Shown here: in pieces, positions 25,301 to 32,295 of the stretch
Layout: each line of letters opens with the position of its first letter
Numbering within the stretch: position 1 is the first letter of the stretch
Source of the DNA: Strongylocentrotus droebachiensis
Lineage: Eukaryota; Echinodermata; Echinoidea; Camarodonta; Strongylocentrotidae
DNA: 64,000 bases
Reading direction: 5' to 3'
NCBI GenBank assembly: GCA_035222895.1
Contig: JAVYIG010007236.1
Span: 41,209-105,208, forward strand
The notes under the pieces: model-generated
Seen by the model: only the letters and a program-made list of their open reading frames with translations
Databases searched by the model: none
What the model was told of the DNA's origin: nothing
Translations under genes and position numbers: made by a program

Positions 25301-28300
25301 GATCAAATTTACAAAGTGGTCCAAACTACGTGAATTCATTCAATGATTTTGATTGTTCTTATATATTAGTGCACATTTTTATATTGAATTTGATGTGGAA
25401 ACCACCCCTAAATTGATTCTGACTTTGGATACATAACAATACAAATGGTCATTTCTTAGCACAAAAAAGTGACACAAATTTCCATAATTATTGTATTTGA
25501 TGGGAGGGGGGTAATTCGACCACGGTTTTTTTTAGCTCTGCAGGGCACATTTTTACATAGGATAGGCCCATCAAACCATCTTTGATGATAATAACGATTG
25601 AACAAATTATCCCTGACCAAAAACGATATATTGGTCAATTGTGGTCAAAATTTGGCCCAAACTTTGTGAGTAGGCTGATATTTTGTTAATCAGTGCAAAC
25701 ATTTTACCCGGATATGCTATTCAAAACTTTCCCTCCAAAAATTATCATAAATACCTGTATCTCATAGGGTATATAACAATGCCGCATCTTAAATTCTGTC
25801 TACTTTTTTTCCAATAATGCATCACATGAAATAAAATAAATACTGTTTCTGCTAGATTGCGGTGGGGATTTTGAATGTTTGTATTGCATCCTGCGCATGT
25901 CGCAGTCTAACAACATGACGCCACGTGTGTAACAAGCATAACCTTACACTCGATTCACTCACTATGTTATCGCATTTTAATCCTAGGCTTATTTTATCCC
26001 TTAGTTATCTATCATTACACAAATCGAAACAATCAATACAAATTTGGTCCATTTGATAACAGTCTCATATTCACTTTTCTATAATGTCAATAGTCATTGC
26101 ACAGTCGGTGTCATTAAACGCTTAGGTACAACTGATAAAATAGTGTCTTATTTACATAGAGTGATGGAATCCTTTTAATTTTAGGTCTCGATTTTTCTTA
26201 TTTTGTTCAGTACCCTGTGAAGACTTGACCTGTGAGAACAGTGGTACCTGTATAATGACAAGTGATGGATCAAAAGCAGAATGCAGGTAGGGTCTTAACT
26301 TAGCTTTTCAACCTATTAGTTGCCACACGTTCCTCTTGGTATCAACGGTATATTAGCAGGCTTTCCAAGAGTGCTGATTGGCGGAAACGATAGGAACAAA
26401 TTGGAAGAATTATACTGTGAACTTTGACAAACAAATTTTGCACTAAACCTTTCTGGTTAAGTACGCTACATGACAACCGTTTTTTTTTCTTCAAATGAAT
26501 ATAATAATTTTATACTAGAAATCTAGAAATAAACTACAGGTATTGAAAAAAACAAAAAATTATGGAGAAACATAATGTGGCACAGGGATTTTATCTGAGG
26601 GACACTTTGACCAATTCTGTCAAAAATCAAGGGAATGGTAAAATCTAAACTTTATTGTATTTCAAAACATATATCTGATTATCTAATTTTTCATTGACAT
26701 TGATTTTGAATGTAATTCTCTGGTGTACTGGTAACCAATGAAGATTTCTAAAAATTTGGGTGATCCGTGTGAATTTCGAGGAACCACAGATCAGCATTGC
26801 ACAGGAGTTGCTTTTCTTCTATTTTTCTTTATACGCATTCATCTGATTTTTTAAATTGTTAGATGTGCCGATAGCTGGACTGGGGACCGCTGTCAAACAT
26901 CCACACATAACAAACGTAAGTTTTTGATGTTATTATTGTTATCATAACTATTTATTTAATCATTATTATTATTATTATTATCATAATTATTATTATTAGT
27001 ATTGATCAATTTATGATAATGTGATGCTTCAAAGGCCTATTTTGATGGAGGGGTATATAGAGCCAATTCATTGCCTTGTGACGGTTTACATTCACCTAAA
27101 ATGTAATTAAATTGTAATAACATAGTTGGGAGAATTAAGGAATCGATCAGATCAGTTTTTCTGAATTTTTATCAGTAATAATGGTCTGTTTTCACTCAAA
27201 CTTTCAGATTCTCTTTAATTGTACATTTAGCATTGAAGTCATTACCTTAGCACAATTTCTTTCATCTGAACAACGTTACCAAGTCCCTTTAAATAGGTCT
27301 ATATGTTTATTTTTTTTTTTGGGGGTACAAATGCATATATGCCATGCATTCATTTTTATTATTTTTAAAAAGTTTATTTGAAGAGGGAATGCAATTTATT
27401 TACACAAACATATGCCCTGTTATGTAAAAAAAAATATTTTCCCTTTTCTAGTTTAAAGGACAAGTCCACTCGAAAAATAATTTACTTTCAATAAAAGCAG
27501 AAAAATCAGACAAACCAATCAAAAAAAGTTTGAGCAAAATCGAATAACTAATAAGAAAGTTATGAATTTTTGAAAAAGTATGTAAAACTATGAAACAATG
27601 AGATTCACAACACAAATTGCCAAGATGGTTATCAGTTTGTGACGTCATGTCCTCACAACTTATCAATTGCTTTACATAGTTTAATCCCATTAATTTCCCT
27701 TTTTATCCCCCAAAACTAGATTTCCCCATGCCTTTGCCCAGGTTATATGATTTGTATCATACTGCGTGCATAACATTTCCCAAAAACTTTTATGAATTTT
27801 GAAAAATTGATACTATTTTCTGAATATTGGATATTCATAATTATTGATTTTTATATAAATAGTTTATCAAAATTCAATTTTTCATGATTTAACTAGACAC
27901 AAATTACTCTTTATTTGTGCATCCACACAAAAACATATTACTAAAAATCTAACTTGGATACTGGTGTGAAGAAATAAGATTTTTAGAGTGAAAATAGGAA
28001 ATTTATATTATCAATATAAAGAAAATAATAAGTGGATAGTGAGGACCATACGTCATAGACTCATGAGTGAGTTGCCAATTTGTGTAGTGATTTTCAAAGT
28101 TTTTCATGTCATTAAAAATTCATAACTTTCTTATTAGTTATCCGATTTTGCTCAAACTTTTTTTGATTGGTTTGTCTGATTTCTCTGGGTCTATTGAAAG
28201 TAAGTTATTTTTGGAGTGGACTTGGGCTTTAATTACACTCGTTTTGATCATATATCATAAAAACGGTTACTTGGTAAAATATGACCTGATCTATATTCTA

Positions 28301-28754
28301 AATTCGAACAACATCTACGTGACCTGATAATTCATGGAAGCCACTGTTGCAAACTTGAACAGATTGAGGTTGTAAGACTAAATATTAACATGAGCGCTGG
28401 TTGTACGCGATGCCTAATTATTTCTAACTGCTAATCTACTACGGATGACAAACGATATTGGACTAGTCAGAATTCTGAAGTGATTTTCCTTGTCTACAAA
28501 AATAGATGTAATATTTTTTTTTCCCCTCAGCAACCTCTATTGCAGTGATCGTCGGAACAACAGCAGGTGTCCTTTTCTTATTCATCTTCATCCTGATGTT
28601 GGTCGTCTACCTGCTCGCTTTGAGAAACAGAATGATGATGAAATACCAAAACAGCCAGGGTCCTGCTGGGCCAACGTCTATGTTTGGGACAAGAGATTAC
28701 AATCACGGTGATCGTCGGATGCCTTCACGAGGTTGGTTGGTTGGACCCCCCCCG

Positions 28755-28785
<31 letters not shown>

Positions 28786-31700
28786 ATATGAAAGCAATGT
28801 GGTGGTGGTAACTTTTCCTTGCTGCTAAGAAAGCATAAATGCTTGTAAGCAACCAGACGGCCGACGGCTTTAGGACCTCTACGGGGGGCCTGGTAATGAG
28901 GATTAATGCCTTACCAAATGGCACTAGCTCATCGACTTAGTTTCGAACCCGGGTCACCGGATAACGAGACACTGCTTATACAGTGCGTCCCAGAAAAAAA
29001 CGTAACCGAGAATTATCGATGTTTTATCATAACTTATTCACATTTATAATTACTAAATGACACATATTTGGAAAGCTTAGATCCTCTTTCATTTGATGCA
29101 ACTCATATAATACATATTTCACGCATGAGTGATTAAAATGAGTTTGAAGAGAGGACACCAAAAAGTAATTTGGTGGACGGTATCTGAATTGAGTTTCTGC
29201 CCTTTCATATGACACCTCAATCAGGAAAAATGAGCAAGAAATGACAAAGTTCTGTTTGTTTAAAGTAGTGCTTGCATTTCCATAATTTTATCAAACGAAT
29301 TCATTTTCACTGGGTGCCTGCCGTAGCAACAAACAGAGTTGACAAAAGACTTAACTCCATTTCGTTGACAATCAGCCGTAGACGAAAGACTTCATGCATG
29401 GTCATTTTCCCCTGATTAAGGTGTCATATGAAGGGACAGAACCTCAACTTTCTAGAAATGTGATTTTCTCTTTGAAATTCAGATACCGTCCGCCAAATGA
29501 CTATTTAAATTCATTTTAATTACTCATGCGTGAAATATGCATCATATGAGTTGCATCAAATGAAAGAGGATCTAAGCTTTCCAAATATGTGTCATTTAGT
29601 AATTATAAATGTGACTAAGTTTTGATAAAACATTGATATATTTTTTTCTGGGGGGGGGGGGGGGGTCTCGAAATTTGAAAATTTGACATTTTGCTACGGT
29701 TTTTTTTTTTTTTTGGGGGGGGGGGTTAGGGGTTTTAGGGGGGTTTATACACATAACATTACCAAAGGGGGGTTTAATTTTAAATGTGACTAAGTTATGA
29801 TAAAACATTGATATTTTTTTTTTTTTTTTTGGGGGGGGGGGGGTATTATTAAAACAAACAAAGGGGGGGGGGGTAGGGGGTTTAGGGGGGGTTTATACAC
29901 ATAACATTACCAAAGGGGGGGTTTAAACTGCCCCCGTGGCTGTCTGCGCCGTGCGTGGAGCAGGTACATAGCGGTAGCGTCAGTCCAGCCGCACTGTCGC
30001 CGTATGGTCCCTTTCCGGTCGCCTGGGTATTTGTCGAAAACCTTCGGCCGCCGCAGGGGCGCCCTAAGGCGGCCGTGCGTCATCACTTCAAAGACCGTAC
30101 TGCAGCCCCAGGTTTTCTGTCTCCACAAATTGAAAATACACCGTGCGGCTACTCTATCATTATGTGACCACTACCGTATGTTACTGTGGGAATGCTGGGT
30201 TGGCACTATGATTGCTATTGGCTGTATATATTTTAAACCACACGGCCGCCGTTGCAAATGTGACCTAGGCATAAGTTATATGCATTTGTTAGGGCATAAC
30301 TGGTTACTTTGTAACTGAGATTTATCTGCATATATAATAGGGAGTTGTTGTTAATTTTTGTTTACCAGGAGACCCAATCTTCCATCACGAGGACAGTAGT
30401 GTGGAACTTTCCTTTCGCATTGATAGGATGGACAGGGACATGGCTTTATTCACTCAGTACAAGAGTCGAGAGCAGAGGAGCGTCAGCCGAAATTTCAATA
30501 CCGGACCCTCCTTCACTGGACGTGCGCCGGTAAGTGTATGCGGTTGTTCATTACTCTGTACACATAAGATCATGATTCAAATTTAGTTAATGTTAAAAGC
30601 GGGGTATTTTACCAACATCGCTACCAGTGTAATAAACATGTATTTCCAATTGCGCCATCTTTAGGCAAAGTCGTACAAAGGAGCGATTTTCGGTTCCTGT
30701 ACCCAAACATAAACACATGCGCGTCAGGCAGTTGCTAATAGGGACATTTAGATTTGCACGTCGACATAGTGGACTGCTACGTGTGACTTCCTTTTAAGGC
30801 ACTGCCTTAAAAGGACGTCTACCTTAAAAAGACGCCACGTGTAGCAGTCCACTATGTCGACGTGCAAATCTAAAAGTCCCTACTGCAATGTGGGCCATGA
30901 CTGTCGACACATTGGGACATTGTGAGCAGCAAATGGCAGTACTACACATACATCAGAACAATATCCTCCTTGATCAGAATTAGTGTCAGTAGAATACACT
31001 GCCTTTAAAAGCAAACATATACATTGTGCACATTGAAGAAGCAGAGGTACGCTGTCACCCATCAAGTAGGAACAGGAACAAAATGAACAAACTAAGAGTT
31101 ATTGCTAACCTTTTTTCATGAAATTATTTAATCTCGATACAAAAAAAAGTAATGTATCCTTTCAGAACTTTTTAAAGTAATCTCCCATACTCTATATATT
31201 GACGAAATGTACTTTTCTTCTCAACATTAATAGTTCTTCTCTTTTATCTACTTTTCTCTTTATCTGTCTCTGTTTTTCTTTCATTCTTTCTTCATCATTC
31301 TAATTCCTTTTTCTCTAAACATGCTGTCTTTTCCTTCTTATGTATCTTGTTTTCCACCCAACACACCTTTCCCTCTCTCTCTCTATCTTTCTCTGTTCTC
31401 TCTTTCTAATCTCTTTTCTTGCCTTATCATCTCGCCTATTTCTTATTTTCATCAGTGTAAGTGTATGTGTGTGTGCTGTTGTGTTGTTGTTCATGTGATT
31501 GGTGTGCCAACGCTGTATGTTTTGATTGTATGTACTATTGAAATACTGTAAATACAAATTTGTTAAAAACACTATGATTCTACGAATATTGTTAAATATT
31601 ATTTTGGTAAAAACTGGGACTCTGGAAAAGAAAGGGTTTATGGGCATGCCCACAAACACCTTACTTTAAAGGGAACCATACCATTTAATATTTTGATTTC

Positions 31701-32295
31701 ATTGCTGTGTTTGCCAAAGTATACACATTGTTTAAAAATGGAAAAGGATTTAATTGATTTGATATGTTACTGTTGTTGGTAGCGGTGGCGGATGTAGGGG
31801 GGGGGGGCCTGACACCTCAAACAGGTAAATTTAACCTTTTTTGTTTAAATAACAAAGAAGACGGGCTCCCCATGGGGCGAGGGGAAGAAGGAGGGGTAGG
31901 GTGTTGATTTGGCGCTAAATATTTTCCCACGAATTTGGAAACAAAAGTAAGTGCTCCTTATCCCTCCCCTCGCTGACTGGTCGCTAAACATTTTCTCACG
32001 AATTGGGCCCCCTCTTTGGCCCACGTCCTTGCCGCCGGCTGGATCCCCCCCCCCCTTGTTGGTAGGTTTCTTTAAGCAAATCATTCGGTTTAATTGCTAG
32101 CTAAAGAAAAATGTTACAGATATATGTACTCGATAAGAGAGAATAAATTGATTAATATGATTAACATGTAATTGATATATATATATATATTTTTTTTTAC
32201 TACAGAGCCACGAGCCTCTGCAGAATGGTAATCACCGAGGGAATGGAATACCGCTTCGAGATACTTATTACTACAGCGGACAAATGTATCTCTAG
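1083..32295 (+). CDS. HYR(x13)-SEA-EGF-TM surface protein, 5' partial, 20 exons
   Basis: Gene-level entry; exons are listed separately. All visible junctions except SEA-internal (phase 0), EGF-internal (phase 2) and the last (phase 0) are phase 1, the usual phase for shuffled extracellular domains. The hand-joined frame is 1,449 codons including the stop, with no internal stop, which supports the model. Order: 13 HYR domains in alternating types, SEA, EGF, one membrane helix, basic then Ser/Tyr-rich cytoplasmic tail. It is therefore a type I plasma-membrane glycoprotein with a long N-glycosylated ectodomain; adhesion or recognition is the likely role by analogy with HYR proteins such as hyalin, but no ligand can be read from the sequence. 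No signal peptide is present because the 5' end is outside the window. The exon 1 donor is the weakest call. I do not recognise a named orthologue. Confidence 0.85.
1410..1725. repeat. Minisatellite, about 60-bp unit, roughly five copies
   Basis: A unit resembling GCATTGACGACTTTCGTCAA followed by a TTGTTC...CGCGTTCTGAATTC part recurs with indels about five times. Intronic. ORFs across it are artefacts of the repeat. Confidence 0.6.
2240..2650. repeat. Palindromic minisatellite, GGACAACTACCCC type, locus 1
   Basis: The left half repeats a unit close to GGACAACTACCCCC; the right half carries its complement (GGGGTAATTGTC). Between them lies a short piece starting TTAAAGGGGAAGTC that resembles the ends of the 27452 element. 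A cleaner copy of the same structure is at 23915-24310. Confidence 0.65.
2769..3056 (+). CDS. HYR domain exon 2 (type D)
   Basis: Acceptor TTCTTCCAG ends at 2768; donor C|GTAAGT after 3056, phase 1. Contains NDPPIVTCQNVTAN, then LLPPGHTPVELIAQDN and CLFYVEN, a full HYR domain with several N-glycosylation sequons. Compared with its sister D exons the AG just before the ASNDPP start is lost (sequence reads CTTTGAC), so the acceptor lies upstream and the exon gains about seven residues (RLDLCFF) including an extra Cys. Confidence 0.8.
3369..3928. mobile_element. Fold-back (MITE-like) element
   Basis: Arms of about 150 bp at 3369-3523 and 3777-3928 are inverted copies: for example TCGACTTGCGCC on the left against GGCGCAAGTCGA on the right, and ACCACACAAAAATG against its complement. 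No transposase; intronic. Confidence 0.65.
4110..4365. mobile_element. Solo arm of the 15939-17139 element family
   Basis: Shares CTTTAGAAATC, the TCTGA.TGGTCGAA block, a CCCGTT..AACG section and GCGAGCGCGGA..CCATA with the left arm at 15939. No matching right arm nearby, so it is a truncated copy. Confidence 0.55.
5089..5837. mobile_element. TTAA-flanked inverted-repeat element with internal G/C runs
   Basis: Ends TTAACCCTAATAAGGCCGGG and CCCGGCCTTATTAGGGTTAA are perfect inverted repeats; TTAA at both ends suits a piggyBac-like TTAA target. Immediately inside lie runs of G and C with CATAATGCCCC. About 749 bp, no coding capacity. A relative sits at 21016-21976. Confidence 0.7.
6692..6964 (+). 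CDS. HYR domain exon 3 (type C, copy 1)
   Basis: 273 bp, acceptor TATTTTTACAG, donor AAAG|GTAATG, phase 1 on both sides. Encodes ELPVNCPDLNRTISTD, a GADNV stretch and the ending TCTGIYIVK: a divergent HYR domain with two Cys. The same exon recurs at 9990, 11456, 12921 and 15134 with few changes. Confidence 0.9.
7375..7623 (+). CDS. HYR domain exon 4 (type D, copy 1)
   Basis: 249 bp, acceptor TTTTTATAG, donor CACAC|GTAGG, phase 1 on both sides. DTDPPILTCSNVTLDLD opens a canonical HYR domain that closes with FPPGYTPVTLLAVDAYNNSD and a second Cys. Sequons NVT, NGT, NVS and NNS predict heavy N-glycosylation. The last residues (LWNT) differ from the VQNT of the other copies. Confidence 0.9.
7916..8578. 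mobile_element. TATGGTGGTGTGACC terminal-inverted-repeat element
   Basis: Left end TATGGTGGTGTGACC, right end GGTCACACCACCATA; a second inverted block (GACCAAAGTTCGCG against CGCGAACTTTGGTC) lies just inside. 663 bp, TA at the ends, no transposase. Confidence 0.72.
8835..9004. mobile_element. Small inverted-repeat element
   Basis: Arms CTATG.GCTAATGAAG..GCATAAATAGTAACTTT and AAAGTTACTATTTAGGCCGCTTCATTAGCTCATAG pair over about 45 bp with few mismatches; a smaller hairpin (TATACCCGA...TCGGGTATA) lies at the centre. Confidence 0.6.
9990..10262 (+). CDS. HYR domain exon 5 (type C, copy 2)
   Basis: 273 bp, acceptor TGTTTGCAG, donor AAAG|GTAATG. Nearly the same protein as the 6692 exon; differences include LPVHCPNL, TQDFG and GGFAVGSS. 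Starts the first of the two almost identical 1.47-kb exon-pair units. Confidence 0.92.
10848..11096 (+). CDS. HYR domain exon 6 (type D, copy 2)
   Basis: 249 bp, acceptor TTTTATAG, donor CACAC|GTAGG. Same domain as the 7375 exon with small changes such as SEDDLF and NNSDSCLFYVQN. The frame stays open past the donor to a stop at 11252-11254, see findings. Confidence 0.92.
11456..11728 (+). CDS. HYR domain exon 7 (type C, copy 3)
   Basis: 273 bp, acceptor CTTTTTGCAG, donor AAAG|GTAACG. Carries VSVTLSLGGSPVGSS where most copies read VSVNLTLGG, so one sequon is lost. Otherwise near-identical to the 9990 exon. Confidence 0.92.
12313..12561 (+). CDS. HYR domain exon 8 (type D, copy 3)
   Basis: 249 bp, acceptor TTTTTATAG, donor CACAC|GTAGG. 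Differs from the 10848 exon at only a few codons (YTD for YQD, SEDYLF for SEDDLF). The flanking introns match those of the preceding unit almost base for base. Confidence 0.92.
12921..13193 (+). CDS. HYR domain exon 9 (type C, copy 4)
   Basis: 273 bp, acceptor CTTTTTGCAG, donor AAAG|GTAATG. Distinct changes TDRDQAT, SLYGYRYH and GGFTVRSS. Starts the fourth pair, whose middle intron has been enlarged by SINE-like insertions. Confidence 0.92.
13610..14355. mobile_element. SINE-like insertions in the intron of HYR unit 4
   Basis: Comparison with units 2 and 3 shows about 0.75 kb extra here, between ACAATTCCGT and a TGGTATTGGAAAGACAGCT anchor. It includes a TTATATAGCGC-type SINE/LINE tail (13640-13745), the tRNA-like piece at 13986-14075 and a degenerate SINE piece near 14235-14345. 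Confidence 0.6.
13986..14075 (+). mobile_element. tRNA-derived SINE head
   Basis: GTTAGCTCAATCGGTAAGG resembles a pol III A box and GGTTCGAATCT a B box about 45 bp downstream, the layout of a tRNA-derived SINE promoter. The flanks do not form an acceptor stem, so it is not a working tRNA gene. Confidence 0.55.
14538..14780 (+). CDS. HYR domain exon 10 (type D, copy 4)
   Basis: 243 bp, two codons shorter than its sisters just after the first Cys (VTLHRDTPN where the others read VTLDLDLDSPN). The sequon NVT becomes HVT. Acceptor GTTATAG, donor CACAC|GTAGG, frame kept. Confidence 0.9.
15134..15406 (+). CDS. HYR domain exon 11 (type C, copy 5)
   Basis: 273 bp, acceptor TTTTTTGCAG, donor TTCAAG|GTAATA. 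The most diverged of the five type-C tandem copies: CPDFDRIIGTD, GGGVSVNITLGG and an ending SCTGTYHVQ. Pairs with the exon at 18241. Confidence 0.9.
15786..15847. repeat. Imperfect hairpin
   Basis: TACTACTGTTACCACTAATA pairs with TATCAGTGGTAGCAGTAA across an AT-rich loop. Lies in the intron after HYR exon 11. Confidence 0.5.
15939..17139. mobile_element. 1.2-kb fold-back element with about 200-bp arms
   Basis: Left arm 15939-16170 (AAGACTTATATACCTCACTTT, then GCGAGCGCGGA) is inverted at 16950-17139 (TCCGCGCTCGCAC, then GAGGTATATAAAGTCTT). Inside is another perfect hairpin, AGATCCTGCCATTACCC with GGGTAATGGCAGGATC, and a G18-type run. No transposase. Confidence 0.68.
17682..17832. mobile_element. 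Short inverted-repeat element
   Basis: GATAATAATACTAATATTGACT and GGGAGATACAACATAT on the left match, inverted, ATATGTTGTATCCCC and AGTAAATATTATAGTATTAG on the right. About 150 bp. Confidence 0.55.
17858..17892. repeat. Perfect 16-bp stem hairpin
   Basis: CGTTCATCTCCGTCAC, loop ACA, GTGACGGAGATGAACG. Perfect pairing with a 3-base loop. Intronic; probably a relic of an inverted-repeat transposon end. Confidence 0.7.
17935..18085 (-). mobile_element. tRNA-derived SINE, minus strand
   Basis: On the minus strand GTGGTCTAGTGGTTAAGCC is a strong pol III A box, followed by a SINE body ending in a CACCCAGGTG region. A degenerate relative on the same strand lies near 14235-14345. Confidence 0.6.
18241..18474 (+). 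CDS. HYR domain exon 12 (type D-like)
   Basis: 234 bp, acceptor GATTTGACAG, donor CAAA|GTGAGT, phase 1. DDESPFIKCSNLTVPFG, DNVDEPSS and ATVTDSAGNINSTLC give a clear HYR domain, outside the recent tandem family by sequence but occupying the type-D position. Confidence 0.9.
20137..20412 (+). CDS. HYR-like exon 13, cysteine-free (type C-like)
   Basis: 276 bp, acceptor TTCCTTACAG, donor CCAG|GTAAAC, phase 1. Begins TELPVEILQ, aligning with TELPVDCPN of type C, and ends IRIEVTDGVLSKTLQFVLNV. Both HYR cysteines are gone. It sits directly before the SEA domain and may act as a stalk or spacer. Confidence 0.85.
21016..21976. mobile_element. Second TTAA-type element with internal G/C runs
   Basis: Ends TAACCCTTACTGTACTGGGG and CCCAGTACAGTAAGGGTTA are inverted repeats, followed inside by long G and C runs, as in 5089-5837; both also share the AAAATACATAAGAAAATA interior. 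About 960 bp. Confidence 0.7.
22317..22444 (+). CDS. SEA domain, N-terminal half
   Basis: 128 bp, acceptor GAAATAG, donor AAT|GTAAGA; enters in phase 1 and leaves in phase 0. VVLARIKGTDATFTQDLLDD followed by FKNIALELQSN matches the first strand and helix of SEA domains. Its partner exon starts at 23330. Confidence 0.85.
22540..22925. repeat. G-run-rich repeat, copy 1
   Basis: Several runs of 9 to 14 G separated by GAAATTTGCAAATTTGACAT and ACACACATAAC-type spacers, ending in a C run. Same family as 29641-29930. Proline- and glycine-rich ORFs here are artefacts. Confidence 0.6.
23330..23552 (+). CDS. SEA domain, C-terminal half
   Basis: 223 bp, acceptor TTTTTCTCAG, donor TTC|GTAAGT, phase 0 in, phase 1 out. 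LDKIYQRTSGFFGSRVVSF then GSGSIIANFILIFNP is the hallmark SEA core; the GSII site aligns with the G/SVVV autoproteolysis motif of mucin-type SEA domains, so the protein may be cleaved here into two tightly associated chains (inference). Confidence 0.88.
23915..24310. repeat. Palindromic minisatellite, GGACAACTACCCC type, locus 2
   Basis: From about 23930 to 24150 roughly 15 imperfect copies of a 13-16 bp unit near GGACAACTACCCCCTA; from about 24150 to 24305 the same unit on the opposite strand (GGGGGTAGTTGTCC). Flanks GTTAATGGGC occur on both sides. Whole block could fold into a long hairpin. Confidence 0.75.
24672..25213. mobile_element. MITE family M1, complete copy
   Basis: Ends TTTAAAGGTACTATGTCCC and GGGACATAGTACCTTTAAA are perfect inverted repeats. 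542 bp. The minus strand holds an open frame of 90 codons that recurs in the copy at 56779-57398. Located in the intron between the SEA and EGF exons. Confidence 0.78.
26211..26286 (+). CDS. EGF-like domain, first part
   Basis: 76 bp, acceptor TTTTGTTCAG, donor CAG|GTAGGG, phase 1 in, phase 2 out. Encodes PCEDLTCENSGTC and SKAEC, supplying Cys 1 to 4 of an EGF-like domain. Confidence 0.85.
26863..26915 (+). CDS. EGF-like domain, second part
   Basis: 53 bp, acceptor AAATTGTTAG, donor AAAC|GTAAGT, phase 2 in, phase 1 out. CADSWTGDRC supplies Cys 5 and 6 with the usual W/G-x-x-C EGF ending. The exon is too short to be found as an ORF; phase matching with 26286 confirms it. Confidence 0.82.
27452..28233. 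mobile_element. MITE with about 140-bp terminal inverted repeats
   Basis: Left arm TTTAAAGGACAAGTCCACTC with TTTCAATAAAAGCAGAAA and AACTAATAAGAAAGTTATGA; right arm is its inverted copy ending GAGTGGACTTGGGCTTTAA. 782 bp, no coding capacity. Related ends occur at about 2467 and 33274. Confidence 0.75.
28531..28731 (+). CDS. Transmembrane segment and juxtamembrane tail
   Basis: 201 bp, acceptor TTTCCCCTCAG, donor CGAG|GTTGGT, phase 1. A hydrophobic run from SIAVIVGTTAGVLF through YLLAL (about 27 residues) is followed by RNRMMMKYQ, a basic stop-transfer, which puts the C-terminus in the cytosol. The rest (TSMFGTRDYNHGDRRMPSRG) starts the tail. Confidence 0.87.
28740..28790. repeat. TA microsatellite just after the TM exon
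   Basis: A (TA)n run broken by TTTATA follows the donor at 28731 by about 20 bp. Confidence 0.6.
28840..28980 (-). mobile_element. SINE-like element, minus strand
   Basis: On the minus strand CCGGTGACCCGGGTTCGAAAC resembles a B box region, followed by a body with GGTCCTAAAGCCGTCGGCCG. tRNA-derived SINE is the best guess; the A box side abuts the fold-back element at 28981. Confidence 0.5.
28981..29652. mobile_element. Fold-back element with about 190-bp arms
   Basis: Left arm (from CAGTGCGTCCCAGAAAAAAA, through ATGACACATATTTGGAAAGC) is inverted on the right as GCTTTCCAAATATGTGTCAT, ending TTTTTTTCTGGG. Central part is unique. No transposase. Confidence 0.7.
29641..29930. repeat. G-run-rich repeat, copy 2, internally duplicated
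   Basis: Runs of G and T with GAAATTTGAAAATTTGACAT as in 22540-22925. The segments AAATGTGACTAAGTT and TTTATACACATAACATTACC each occur twice about 160 bp apart. Possible collapse or sequencing noise at homopolymers. Confidence 0.55.
30369..30529 (+). CDS. Cytoplasmic tail exon
   Basis: 161 bp, acceptor TTTACCAG, donor CCG|GTAAGT, phase 1 in, phase 0 out. Charged sequence with DPIFHHEDSS, RIDRMDRDMALF and several Arg/Ser clusters; no domain recognised. Confidence 0.83.
30739..30882. mobile_element. 144-bp near-perfect palindromic element
   Basis: TAGGGAC and then TTAGATTTGCACGTCGACAT...GTGGACTGCTACGTG are mirrored on the right by CACGTGTAGCAGTCCAC...ATGTCGACGTGCAAATCTAA and GTCCCTA. A second hairpin, CCTTTTAAGGCA with TGCCTTAAAAGG, forms the centre. 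Intronic. Confidence 0.75.
32206..32295 (+). CDS. Last coding exon, end of cytoplasmic tail
   Basis: 90 bp including the TAG stop at 32293-32295; acceptor TTTTTTTTACTACAG, phase 0. Ends DTYYYSGQMYL: the tyrosines close to the C-terminus are candidate phosphorylation or docking sites (inference). The 3' UTR follows; I could not place a convincing poly(A) site. Confidence 0.8.
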   Translation, partial: SHEPLQNGNHRGNGIPLRDTYYYSGQMYL

